A stretch of 64,000 bases of DNA from Planctomycetes bacterium UBA7888. GTDB lineage: Bacteria; Planctomycetota; UBA1135. This document shows, piece after piece, positions 7,478-16,725 of the stretch. Each line of letters opens with the position of its first letter. Position 1 is the first letter of the stretch. Below the pieces are notes generated by a model. It worked only from the letters and a program-made list of their open reading frames with translations, did not search any database and was not told the DNA's origin. Made by a program: the position numbers and the translations under genes. The stretch spans positions 1 through 64,000 of the forward strand of contig DLRM01000028.1 in NCBI GenBank assembly GCA_002500505.1, in the 5' to 3' direction.

Positions 7478-10400
7478 ATGCTCACCTCCTCACTTCTCCT
7501 ACTTGCCGCCCTCCAACAGGCTCCTGTGCAGCTGGATTTGCCAGCTGGCCTTCCTGAGCGATTTCAAACGACTCTAGAGCTCAAGGGCAGACGGGTCGAC
7601 CTAGTCCTAAAGCGCCGCTCCCTGCGGGCAGAGGGCTTTATTCTCCAAAACACCGAAGGGCCGATTGAAAAAATCCCCCCTTCTCGAACCTATTTTGGCT
7701 TCGTGGATGGTTTGCCCGGCGCAACAGTTGCCGCAAGCCTGGAGCCGCGCGGCCTGCTTGCTTCGGTTTTTATGCCAGACGATTCTATTTGGCGACTTAG
7801 CCCAAATGAAACTTACGGCAATGGCTGGCACCAGATTGCGAAAGCGCCTCCGATTCCGATGGAGATGTGTGGTGTCGATGGGCAAACTTGGTCTGCAAAC
7901 TCAACTGGCCCAAGCGGTAGAGCCGCAAGTGTTCCCCCACCCACAGGAGGAGGCCTTTTTGTTTCTCCATTCCCTTGGGATTGGAACATGCGGAAATCCA
8001 GAGTTGCTTTTGACGCAACATATGATTATTGGCTTCGAGAAGGGCAAACCGTTGCAGGCGTTACGGCTGGAGTGGAATACCAACTCGCCGAAAATAATCT
8101 TGTTTGTTCGAGAGATGCCATGGTCTCCTATGAACTAACAGGAATTGTCATCCGGCAAGCACAATACTACGTCGGCACAACATCTGGCGCACTCTTGGAT
8201 GAATTCAGAATTGAATGGGACAACAACCAAGGTCATATCCCCCGTGAATCCGCAGTCGTACTTGAAGATTATCAAGGTGATGGCATCGCCGGCCTTGCGT
8301 GGGTTGGAACTTTAGGTGGTGGCCATGCTTACGCCGGGCTTTACTGGGACCGCGGCTATAGCCCCGGCATCATTGCTCACGAGATTGGGCACAACTGGGG
8401 TTGCGGACATATTGACTGTTGGCCATGGGGCGGTTCTGCAATGTGCGGTTCCTGGCTTTTGTATGGTCCGGGGTCAACAGACATCATTCAAAGTCGCGCT
8501 TCCTGGCTGAATCTGCCCATCATCCCACCTTATGCTGATGCCGTTCGACCTTATGCAGACCCTGATTGGACTGCTACTGACGCACAGGCAGATCTTCTAG
8601 TTGACGCCCTGGACAATGACTACGACGCGAACATGGAACACATTCATGTTTCCGGCACGGACCCCGTTTCAGAACAAGGGGGAACAGTTTCGATTGCAAG
8701 TGGCGTCGGCCCTGGTGGAAGAGATCTCCTTTTGTATGAACCCGACCGAACTCGAGTGGGCAACTATACGGATACATTCTGGTACGCCGCTTCAGACTCA
8801 GGCGGAAACGAACACTGGACTCCTGTCACGATTGATGTCACCGATCGGAAAATGGTCGCCGAGTGGGCTTTTGAAGAAGGCGCGGGCGATCTTGTCGAGG
8901 ACACCTCTGGAAGCAACAACCAAGGCAGAATTCATGGCCCAAGCTTACTCGCCGAAACAGCAGACCCTTCCATTGTCCTTGATTGCGACACTTGGGGATG
9001 GTCACCTTCCAGAAACCTGTTCGACAACAGCACCGGAACCGAATTCGCATCGGCGAACCAAGGCGTTGTCTCGACTAACTTAACTCGAGACCCCCTCGAT
9101 GGGACTTGGTTGGAAATGGCATTTTCCGCCCCCACAGACATTGCGGGAATTCGCTTCATGGACCGAGCAAACTCGGGCGACTGGCTTTCATCCTTTAGGC
9201 TTTGGTTTTCAACGGACAACGTTTTTGATTTAAATGATCCTTGGATGGATATCTCTGTAACTTCTCATACAGAGTTGGTGGATTATCCTTTTGATCCAGT
9301 CAACGCTCAATTTGTTCGCCTAGAAGTTACTGCCCAGGATAACCCAAACTCGAATAGCCACTCCTTAGGCGGATGCGAGTTGGCCTTTTTGTTTGAGACT
9401 GGTTTAACGGAGTTCTCGCCACCAAGCATCACTCTTTCTTCCAATGCCCTTGCTGGTTTCCCTTCATCCAATCTCGTTGACGAAGATTCCTCTACAGAAT
9501 TCATTTCGAACAATCAGGGAACTGTTGGGTCTCCTCTCACTCAAGACCCAAGCAATGGAACTTGGGTAGAGTTTGATTTTGGGGCTACTCTAGACATTGG
9601 CGGTGTTCAATTTTTGGACCGACTCGATAATGCCGCTTGGACGAAAGAATCTCGCCTATGGTTCAGTAACTCCCCCGGCTTTTCCTCTTCGAATCCGGTT
9701 AAAGTTCTTAACCACGCCAACCAAGCCGCAAAACAAGTCCTTCCCTTTGCCGTTCAGCAAGGGCGCTACTTGCGTTGGGAAATCTCAAAGAAAGAAATGC
9801 TTTCATGGAAGAACTCTCTTGGTGGAAGCGAACTCACTTTCCTAACCGATATCAACAATAACCCGGGATTTAATCGAGTTCCCGGGCTCCACGGAGATTG
9901 CCTTGAAGTTACGGGCTCTACCCAAGTTTCAGCGGAAAACGCAACCGATGTCCCAAGTTCAGCAAACGCACCGTTCACGATTAATTTGTTCGTGAACCCA
10001 AGCACTTCTCTTTCAGATGGGACTTTGCTTGGAGGATTCGGTTCCCCGCTGGAATCGCCCTCGAATCAGCGAATGTTTGAAATCGTAGGCGGCTCAGTGA
10101 GATTTGCTGGGCTTGATACCGCTTGGCCACTGCCCCTTTCTTCCTGGACTATGCTAACAGCAAGCCATGACGGATCTCTTCTTTCCGTCTATGCTGACGG
10201 GGTTGAGATTGGCAACTGGTCTCACACTTTCTCGGCTTCCTCCAATGAGCTGCACTTGCTGGCCAAGAACCCGAACTTTCCAGATGCTCGGTTCCTCGGG
10301 AAATTGGACGAGTTTGCTGTTTGGGACTGGGGCATGTCAGGTGTTGAAGTTTCTGAACTTCTTTCTGGCGGCGCCGCTCACGGTCCCCTCCCCTTTGACA

Positions 10401-11404
10401 CGCAGGCCCTTGTTTCAACCTCTCCTCAGCTCGAGTGGGCCTCGGGGCACAACTCCCCACTTCACAATATTTACTTTGGCACTAACTTCCAAAGTGTGCG
10501 CAATGCCGACACAAGCTCGCCTGAGTTCTTAACCCAACAAGGTTCCAACCAGATTACCCTAAACAACCTCCAAGATTTAACTTGGTACTTCTGGAGAGTT
10601 GACGAAGTCTACCCTAATGGCGACACGATTCCTGGCCGTGTCTGGCGGTTCCGAACTGAGCTCCCTTGGACTACAACCGTTTACGAAGGTTTCAATGACG
10701 GAAATGATGGCGATCACCTCGACGGCTTAGCTGGCGGAACTGCCTTTGCTGCACCTTGGGTTGTTCCCGCATACAATGGCTACAAACATCGAACGGGCAG
10801 TATTGGCGCATATCCCTCTAACTTGCCACTGAGTGAAGCCGATGGATTCTTTGAAAGAAAAGCGGTTAGCAACCTTTCCATGGAAGGCGGACGCGACCTT
10901 GACCAAACTCAAGTCAATGTCGACCTTGCGGGGGATGCACTTTACTACCTTTCCTTTGCCGTAAAACTTGAAGGGAATGAGCAAGGAATGACAGCCATGG
11001 CTGGAATTAAGGACCCCGCTTCTGGAAACACATTGCTGGTAGGCTCTGAGGCCGGAAAATGGGCAATAAGCGGGTCAACTGGTGACATTACCGGAATAGC
11101 CGCAGCTAAAGGAAGAACTCAATTCGTTGTACTCCGCATTCAAGCCAAAGGCCAAAATGTAGATCAATGCTGGATGAAAGTTTACGACACCCTTTCGGAA
11201 ACTGTGCATCAGTCGGACTCCCTACTTTCTGGAATGGGGAGCGGCACAAATGAATGGGATTTAATCTCCCCTGGCCTTCAAAGCTCTGGAAACTTCACTC
11301 AGCTCTTCATCCGTGCTGGCGGAAGCAAAACGTACTCTACTTCAAAAGTCTATCTTGACGAAATCCGCATAGGGAGGACTTGGACGGACGTTACGGGGCT
11401 CTGA
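7478..11404 (+). CDS. Very large secreted metzincin metallopeptidase with adhesion domains
   Basis: A 1308-residue exported multidomain protein. After a signal peptide (1-15) comes an M12B-like propeptide (about 20-110, containing YFGFVDGLPGATV), then a catalytic domain. That domain carries the zinc motif HEIGHNWGCGH (H301, E302, H305, H311) and a Met-turn SAMCG around M322. Further on I see a cadherin-like segment (about 370-460), two F5/8-type carbohydrate-binding-like domains (about 500-640 and 650-800, both with an NQG...W...F pattern), a LamG-like domain (about 810-960), an Fn3-like stretch and a C-terminal jelly-roll-like domain. It likely degrades proteins, perhaps glycoproteins, at the surface or outside the cell. 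A smaller paralogue is at 50658-52256. The domain boundaries are approximate. Confidence 0.85.
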   Translation: MLTSSLLLLAALQQAPVQLDLPAGLPERFQTTLELKGRRVDLVLKRRSLRAEGFILQNTEGPIEKIPPSRTYFGFVDGLPGATVAASLEPRGLLASVFMPDDSIWRLSPNETYGNGWHQIAKAPPIPMEMCGVDGQTWSANSTGPSGRAASVPPPTGGGLFVSPFPWDWNMRKSRVAFDATYDYWLREGQTVAGVTAGVEYQLAENNLVCSRDAMVSYELTGIVIRQAQYYVGTTSGALLDEFRIEWDNNQGHIPRESAVVLEDYQGDGIAGLAWVGTLGGGHAYAGLYWDRGYSPGIIAHEIGHNWGCGHIDCWPWGGSAMCGSWLLYGPGSTDIIQSRASWLNLPIIPPYADAVRPYADPDWTATDAQADLLVDALDNDYDANMEHIHVSGTDPVSEQGGTVSIASGVGPGGRDLLLYEPDRTRVGNYTDTFWYAASDSGGNEHWTPVTIDVTDRKMVAEWAFEEGAGDLVEDTSGSNNQGRIHGPSLLAETADPSIVLDCDTWGWSPSRNLFDNSTGTEFASANQGVVSTNLTRDPLDGTWLEMAFSAPTDIAGIRFMDRANSGDWLSSFRLWFSTDNVFDLNDPWMDISVTSHTELVDYPFDPVNAQFVRLEVTAQDNPNSNSHSLGGCELAFLFETGLTEFSPPSITLSSNALAGFPSSNLVDEDSSTEFISNNQGTVGSPLTQDPSNGTWVEFDFGATLDIGGVQFLDRLDNAAWTKESRLWFSNSPGFSSSNPVKVLNHANQAAKQVLPFAVQQGRYLRWEISKKEMLSWKNSLGGSELTFLTDINNNPGFNRVPGLHGDCLEVTGSTQVSAENATDVPSSANAPFTINLFVNPSTSLSDGTLLGGFGSPLESPSNQRMFEIVGGSVRFAGLDTAWPLPLSSWTMLTASHDGSLLSVYADGVEIGNWSHTFSASSNELHLLAKNPNFPDARFLGKLDEFAVWDWGMSGVEVSELLSGGAAHGPLPFDTQALVSTSPQLEWASGHNSPLHNIYFGTNFQSVRNADTSSPEFLTQQGSNQITLNNLQDLTWYFWRVDEVYPNGDTIPGRVWRFRTELPWTTTVYEGFNDGNDGDHLDGLAGGTAFAAPWVVPAYNGYKHRTGSIGAYPSNLPLSEADGFFERKAVSNLSMEGGRDLDQTQVNVDLAGDALYYLSFAVKLEGNEQGMTAMAGIKDPASGNTLLVGSEAGKWAISGSTGDITGIAAAKGRTQFVVLRIQAKGQNVDQCWMKVYDTLSETVHQSDSLLSGMGSGTNEWDLISPGLQSSGNFTQLFIRAGGSKTYSTSKVYLDEIRIGRTWTDVTGL

Positions 11405-11455
11405 TAACATGCGCACTCGAAAGTCGTTGCCTTCTTCAACGACCACTTGATTCGC

Positions 11456-12241
11456 ATGAAATACTCCCTCTTGCTCCTTTTTTTGGCCACCGCAGCGCTC
11501 CAAGACGAAGTGCCTCCGTACCTGACGATGCCGGCCAAAGGTTACACCGACACTCCAACCCTACCTGGACAAAAGTGGAAAGTGCATGATAAAGATCGGC
11601 CTATCCCATCCTTTGTTGGACCTGCAGGCCAAAACCTCCCGATTGCCGCGCCTTCTGACGCAACCATTCTTTTTGACGGAAGTAGTCTCGACAGTTGGCA
11701 AGCCAACAATGGCAAACCCGCAAAGTGGAAACTTACAGAGGGTGCTTCGATGGAAGTGAATGGAACTGGAGACATTCAAACTGCTGAGAGTTTTGGGGAT
11801 TGCCAACTTCATGTGGAATGGATGTCTCCTGTGAGCGAACACGCCAGCCAAGGAGCAAGCAACAGCGGTGTTTACATGATGAATCTTTATGAGATTCAAG
11901 TTTTGGATTCTTGGTCCTCTCGAACCTATCCCGACGGCCAGGCGGCTGCTCTTTACGGGCAATACCCACCACTAGTAAATTCGAGTCGCAGACCGGGGAC
12001 TTGGCAAAGTTACGACATCGTTTTTCGTGCCCCGAAATTTAAGGGAGGCAAGCTTGTTGCTCCTGCGACCATTACCCTTTTCCACAACGGCGTGCTTGCA
12101 CACAACAACCAGGAATTCATTGGCCGAACTGTGCACAAAAAAGTGGCGACTTACGAAGCTCATCCTGCGAAGTTACCCCTAAAGCTTCAGGACCACGGAA
12201 ATCCCGTTCGTTATCGGAATATTTGGATTCGTCCTCTTTAG
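11456..12241 (+). CDS. Exported DUF1080 (3-keto-disaccharide hydrolase-like) protein
   Basis: A 261-residue protein with a signal peptide (MKYSLLLLFLATAALQ) and a concanavalin-like DUF1080 domain. Typical family landmarks are ILFDGSSLDSWQ, the NSGVYMMN motif and the closing R-x-R-N-I-W-I-R segment. Characterised members hydrolyse 3-keto-glycosides made by dehydrogenases. The substrate of this one is unknown. The ATG at 11456 begins the signal peptide; a TTG three codons upstream is less likely. Together with the downstream octahaem cytochrome and PVC dehydrogenase it fits extracytoplasmic sugar oxidation. Confidence 0.85.
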   Translation: MKYSLLLLFLATAALQDEVPPYLTMPAKGYTDTPTLPGQKWKVHDKDRPIPSFVGPAGQNLPIAAPSDATILFDGSSLDSWQANNGKPAKWKLTEGASMEVNGTGDIQTAESFGDCQLHVEWMSPVSEHASQGASNSGVYMMNLYEIQVLDSWSSRTYPDGQAAALYGQYPPLVNSSRRPGTWQSYDIVFRAPKFKGGKLVAPATITLFHNGVLAHNNQEFIGRTVHKKVATYEAHPAKLPLKLQDHGNPVRYRNIWIRPL

Positions 12242-12274
12242 ACGACCTATTTCACAATCAAACTCTTTCGGCAC

Positions 12275-12303
12275 TCCGAAATGGGATACTGTCCCCTTTC
12301 GGA
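12275..12303. other. Intergenic inverted repeat (hairpin)
   Basis: TCCGAAA (12275-12281) pairs with TTTCGGA (12297-12303). After one mismatch, GGGA pairs with TCCC around a TACTG loop. It lies between the DUF1080 stop and the octahaem cytochrome start at 12322. There is no T tract, so it is more likely a leader hairpin, a processing site or an operator than a normal intrinsic terminator. Confidence 0.45.
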
Positions 12304-12321
12304 AACTCTAGGATTTAGATT

Positions 12322-14325
12322 GTGACCTTACGAGACTCAACCTTTGTTGTCGCCACCGCTTTACTTGCCATTTTACTGGCCTGTGGAGGGGAACCATCGG
12401 GCACTACCGAACCTCTTTCTGCCAGTGCCTGGGCAGGTTCAGACTCCTGCCGCGCATGCCACCCAAACGAATGGGAGGCTTGGTCCGCAAGCAACCACGC
12501 GCACGCTGAGAAACTCCTTGACGAATCTCAATCCCTGACAGCAACGAACAAAGAAGGGCACCAGATTAAATTTTCAGCATCTCGTTCAATCGGGGTTGAA
12601 CCTTTGGTTCAATATGTCATTGAGGAAGACAGCAAAGGCCAAGTCGCCCAAAGGGCATGGGATCCGAAAAAAGAAGAGTGGTTTGATATTTTTGAGGATG
12701 GCCGCCAACCTGGTGATTGGGGACATTGGACTGGTCGAGGCATGAACTGGAATTCCATGTGCGCTCGTTGCCACAACACTGGATTCGAGAAAAATTGGGA
12801 TTCAGAAACAGATACATATTCCTCAACAATTCAAGAATATGGCGTGACCTGTGAAGCTTGCCATGGTCCAGCCAAGCAACACGCCCTCGACAATGGAAAG
12901 ACTATTCTCGGAAAGGCGGCCGACGCCGTGGAAGCTTGCGCGCCTTGCCATTCGAGACGTGGAGAATTAACTGAATCGTCTCACCCGCACGACCATCTCT
13001 TGGATGCTTTTCTTCCTGAGCTTCCGGGTTTAAGCGAAACCTGGTACGCAGATGGCCAAATCAGGGATGAGGATTATGAATGGGCCTCTTTCCGCTTAAG
13101 TCGAATGTCAGAAGCGGGTGTAACTTGCCTGGATTGTCACGACCCTCATTCCGGACAAAAAAAATACCAGGGGGATGCTCTGTGCATGCAATGCCATGCG
13201 GAAACCCAAGGCGAAATCCTTCCTATTCAGCCTGACTCCCACACCTTTCACTTATCGGAATCAGAAGGGTCGAGGTGCGTGAACTGCCACATGCCCACAA
13301 CCACTTATATGCAACGGGATCCACGACACGACCACAGTTTCAGTGTCCCAGACCCGCACTTAACACTTGAACTCGGAATCCCAAACGCCTGCAACCGGTG
13401 CCACGACGACCAAAGCGCAGAGTGGGCCGATTCCTTTACAACTGAATGGTATGGAGCCAAGATGAATCGCCCTATTCGAAAACGCGCCAAACTCCTCAGT
13501 GAGGCGCGAAGCGGAAACCCCAGCGCGTGGCCTCCTCTTTTATCGCACCTAGCCAATGAAACCCACTCTACCTGGAAAGCTGTTCTTGTCGGTGCACTGG
13601 AAGCCTGGCCTGAAGTACCAGAGGTCCAAACCGCTCTCACTCACGCCCTAAAGGACGATGAAGAACTTGTTCGCTTCCAGGCTGTACGAGCGCTTGGACC
13701 TTCCCTCTCTGAAACTTATCCCATTCGAAATCACTCACCCAGTTTCTCTGACTCTTTCAAAGGAATTCGCGTGGAAGCCGCTCGCTCTTTTGGGCCCCTA
13801 TTGAATTTGGATACAGAACCTGCAAAGGAGCTCGTTGAATTCCTAACTCACAACCGCGACCAGCCTGCTGGTGCTGCCGCATGGTCCACATGGCTCCGTG
13901 ACCGGAATCTCCCATTAGATGCTGTAGCAGAACTAGAGCGAGCTCGAACATGGGGCACGGAAGGACCCGAGCTTGATATTGCACTTGCAAGCGCCCTAGA
14001 TGCTGCGGGGAACCCCAAGAAAGCTCAGGTCCTCCTGGAAAGCTCAGTCAAGCGGTCCCCCAATAATTTCCATCTTTGGTTCCTGCTAGGCCTAGCGCGA
14101 GGCGCTAACGGAAGTTCATTCGCCGACTTCAATTCTGCCGCATTTGCAATGGAAAAGGCTTTAGAGCTCGCCCCAACTGAGGGGCGCATCTGGTACAACT
14201 TGGGGATTCTACGCCTCCGTAACAAACAATACCCCGCTGCAAAAACCGCCTTTGAGGAGGCACTCAAGCTTAACCCATACGATTTAGATGCTCAAGACGC
14301 ATTGCGCTCTATTCCCCCACAATGA
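12322..14325 (+). CDS. Octahaem c-type cytochrome lipoprotein with HEAT/TPR C-terminus
   Basis: A 667-residue predicted lipoprotein (lipobox LLAC, C21) with eight CxxCH haem sites. These start at residues 43, 147, 177, 206, 269, 288, 319 and 357. The rest is helical: HEAT-like repeats at about 400-520 and TPR repeats at about 555-665 (the last with the pattern WYNLGILRLR...A...FEEALKLNP). Multihaem cytochromes of this kind carry electrons in the periplasm or catalyse redox reactions of small nitrogen or sulphur compounds. No specific substrate can be assigned. The start is GTG at 12322. Its stop overlaps the ATG of the next gene (ATGA), so the two are translationally linked. Confidence 0.88.
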   Translation: MTLRDSTFVVATALLAILLACGGEPSGTTEPLSASAWAGSDSCRACHPNEWEAWSASNHAHAEKLLDESQSLTATNKEGHQIKFSASRSIGVEPLVQYVIEEDSKGQVAQRAWDPKKEEWFDIFEDGRQPGDWGHWTGRGMNWNSMCARCHNTGFEKNWDSETDTYSSTIQEYGVTCEACHGPAKQHALDNGKTILGKAADAVEACAPCHSRRGELTESSHPHDHLLDAFLPELPGLSETWYADGQIRDEDYEWASFRLSRMSEAGVTCLDCHDPHSGQKKYQGDALCMQCHAETQGEILPIQPDSHTFHLSESEGSRCVNCHMPTTTYMQRDPRHDHSFSVPDPHLTLELGIPNACNRCHDDQSAEWADSFTTEWYGAKMNRPIRKRAKLLSEARSGNPSAWPPLLSHLANETHSTWKAVLVGALEAWPEVPEVQTALTHALKDDEELVRFQAVRALGPSLSETYPIRNHSPSFSDSFKGIRVEAARSFGPLLNLDTEPAKELVEFLTHNRDQPAGAAAWSTWLRDRNLPLDAVAELERARTWGTEGPELDIALASALDAAGNPKKAQVLLESSVKRSPNNFHLWFLLGLARGANGSSFADFNSAAFAMEKALELAPTEGRIWYNLGILRLRNKQYPAAKTAFEEALKLNPYDLDAQDALRSIPPQ

Positions 14326-16109
14326 TTCTGGCATTAATCCTCGCATCGGCAATCGGCCTTCCGCAAGAAGTGGAGGGAGATACTCTTCACTCTGACATTC
14401 GCAAATCGAGCGCGTTAGGGGTTGATTTTTTGCTTGGGGAGCAACTTCCTGATGGGTCATGGACCGGTTGGTCGAACTCTTATCCAAGTGGAGTATCTGC
14501 GCTCTGCCTTTATTCCTTGTTAAGCGCAAATGTTCCTCCAAACCATCCCGCAATACTTCGCGGGTTCGAATACCTCCGAAATGTTCCACCTCAGCATACG
14601 TACAATTCAGGATTTCTCCTTCTTGCACTCTCTAAAACCCAAGATGAAATTTATCTACCTGGAGCAAAGAAAGTTGCTGAGCGGCTCATTAAATGGCAAA
14701 ACCCAAGTGGATTATGGGGATATCCGGGCGGAGCCGAAGACCTCTCAAACGCCCTTGTGGCCGTCCTTGCGCTTGAAGCGGCTTCGAGGTGGGGAATAAA
14801 AATTGAAGATGATGTATGGAGATTAGCTTTGCGAGGAGCAGAGGCTTGCATCGCAAAAAAAGAGTACCAAGAGGGGAAATCAAAAAAGAACGGGCTCTTC
14901 CAAGGATTCGGTTATCGACCAATGGATGCAGCGTCAGGTTCCATGACAGCAGCAGGAATAACAATTGCAACAATTTGCATGGAGAGGTTGGGGAAGAAAC
15001 TCCCAAGCAGAAAGAGGAAATACTGGATTTCTCAAATTGAGCGAGCCAATACCTGGATGGACGAGAACCACACCTTTGTAGGCAACCCTCCAAACAGGTC
15101 ATGGGGCCCGTGGCATCTTTGGGGCCTTGAGCGAGTTGGCGCTTATTTGAATATTGAAAAAATTGGGAACGTTGAGTGGTACAAAGAGGGAGCCTCTTAT
15201 CTTTTAGGAAAACAAAAGAAAAAGGGAAGCTGGAGTTATGAGCCTGGGGAAATCGGATTAACTTTCTCTCAACAAGGCGATGCCGAGCTCAACACTTGCA
15301 TGCACCTTTTGTTCTTAAATCGTGCGAGCTCCCGAAATGTCACTGGCGGGAAACTGCCTCCAGTGGGGTATTCAACTCCTAGCGGAGAAGAAGTCGTTCT
15401 CCGGGCCGCAGGAGATACTCCAATGACTATTTGGGTCAGCTCCTCGGATTTAGAAGCTAAAGAAGCCCGATTTTTTGCCCGCGAGATGGGTAGCGAAGAA
15501 TGGGAGCTGATTGCCGAGGACAAGGACTCCAACCGGGGAATGAGCACCCGCTACTCTTTCCCCAAATCTGGAAACTGGGAATTGCGGTGTGAGATTGAAA
15601 CGGAGGGCGGAGTCTTAAAAAGTTCGCTACTTCCTGTAACAGTAGAAATGGTCATGGCCGAGGGAGCACTTGAAAGCATCCAAGAAGCAAAATTTAATCT
15701 CTTCCCAAGTCTACAAAAAATAATTACAGCGAGTAGCTCTGTAAAAGGTTCTGGACCGAATCTTGCTTTTGATCAACTTCTGAGTAAATCGTGGATCAGC
15801 AAGCCTGATGATTCCGAACCGTGGATAGAAATCAAGATTCGGGAAAAGTTCAAGGCAAAGAAACTCCTCTTCACAAGCTCTCTTCTGCGCGCACGCTCTT
15901 CTAATCTTCCGAGGCCAAGAAAACTCCTTATAACTATTAATGAGCGCTCCGATTTTGAGCTGGAGGTGCCTGAAGAATTCGGCAAGAGGGCAGTCCTCTC
16001 CTTCTCCTCTCCAAAGCTGATTCGTACACTCAAAATCAAGCTGTTAGACATTGAAGGAGATGGTTTGGGGAAAATTGGGCCTGGGTTGGCAGAAATCGAG
16101 GCCCAATAG
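14322..16109 (+). CDS. Exported prenyltransferase/squalene-cyclase-fold protein
   Basis: A 595-residue exported protein. Residues 1-20 form a signal peptide. Residues about 30-340 show QW-like alpha/alpha-barrel repeats (LPDGSWTG, NPSGLWGYPGG, KKKGSWSYEPG) typical of the prenyltransferase/squalene oxidase repeat family. The DxDD acid motif of hopene cyclases is not seen; the corresponding segment reads AEDLSN. Cyclase activity is therefore doubtful, and an extracytoplasmic location argues against isoprenoid chemistry. The C-terminus (about 460-595) looks like a carbohydrate-binding or discoidin-like beta domain. It overlaps the octahaem cytochrome gene by 4 bp. The function is unknown. Confidence 0.75.
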   Translation: MILALILASAIGLPQEVEGDTLHSDIRKSSALGVDFLLGEQLPDGSWTGWSNSYPSGVSALCLYSLLSANVPPNHPAILRGFEYLRNVPPQHTYNSGFLLLALSKTQDEIYLPGAKKVAERLIKWQNPSGLWGYPGGAEDLSNALVAVLALEAASRWGIKIEDDVWRLALRGAEACIAKKEYQEGKSKKNGLFQGFGYRPMDAASGSMTAAGITIATICMERLGKKLPSRKRKYWISQIERANTWMDENHTFVGNPPNRSWGPWHLWGLERVGAYLNIEKIGNVEWYKEGASYLLGKQKKKGSWSYEPGEIGLTFSQQGDAELNTCMHLLFLNRASSRNVTGGKLPPVGYSTPSGEEVVLRAAGDTPMTIWVSSSDLEAKEARFFAREMGSEEWELIAEDKDSNRGMSTRYSFPKSGNWELRCEIETEGGVLKSSLLPVTVEMVMAEGALESIQEAKFNLFPSLQKIITASSSVKGSGPNLAFDQLLSKSWISKPDDSEPWIEIKIREKFKAKKLLFTSSLLRARSSNLPRPRKLLITINERSDFELEVPEEFGKRAVLSFSSPKLIRTLKIKLLDIEGDGLGKIGPGLAEIEAQ

Positions 16110-16158
16110 CCCGATTCCGTGGTAGGATTGCTTTAACCAACCTGCCCACCTTTTTTAT

Positions 16159-16713
16159 ATGAAAAAAAACAACATTGCCCCCCTTTTCCTTCTCTTCGCT
16201 TCCTGTGGCGGAAATGAGGTCACCTATAGTGACTCAAGTGAAGAGATATCACTTGGGTCAGCAGCCGTATCCGTCGAAGCCACCCGTGGAGGAGGCAGAT
16301 ATGGTGGTCGAAAGAGCCGAGTTCGAACTCGGGAGATGATTGACGAGTTCGAGGAAATCCAGGTAGAGAATTCCATGGTTCGCGGTGAGACTCATGTCCA
16401 CTTTGGCAACCTCTTTGAATTTGACCCAAAAGGTAGTGCCAAAGTTGGGGAAGTGGACAGTCGTGCTATCTACATGAACATCCCTGCCTATCAAACGGTA
16501 CGAAAAGAAAAGCTAAAGAAAGGGAGTGCGCGGCGAGCCCAGCTAATGGCCGAGGCTACCCAAGTCCATTCAAGAATCGTCCTTAAGGTGGCCCAAGGAG
16601 AAGGCTACTCACTCGTCATTGAAATGGGGAAAGCCGAAGAACTTCCACGGCTCCCTTCGGATTACCCAAGGAATGATTTGACCGATTCCTGCATTCGGGC
16701 AATCGGACAGTAG
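16159..16713 (+). CDS. Hypothetical lipoprotein
   Basis: A 184-residue protein with a lipoprotein signal (MKKNNIAPLFLLFASC). The body has a Gly/Arg-rich stretch (RGGGRYGGRKSR) followed by an acidic region and a basic helical segment (KEKLKKGSARRAQLMAEATQ). The last part vaguely recalls helical OmpH/Skp-like proteins, but I would not assign it. It sits 50 bp after the squalene-cyclase-fold gene and 13 bp before the PVC dehydrogenase, in the same direction. Confidence 0.6.
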   Translation: MKKNNIAPLFLLFASCGGNEVTYSDSSEEISLGSAAVSVEATRGGGRYGGRKSRVRTREMIDEFEEIQVENSMVRGETHVHFGNLFEFDPKGSAKVGEVDSRAIYMNIPAYQTVRKEKLKKGSARRAQLMAEATQVHSRIVLKVAQGEGYSLVIEMGKAEELPRLPSDYPRNDLTDSCIRAIGQ

Positions 16714-16725
16714 GCTACGCAGGCC

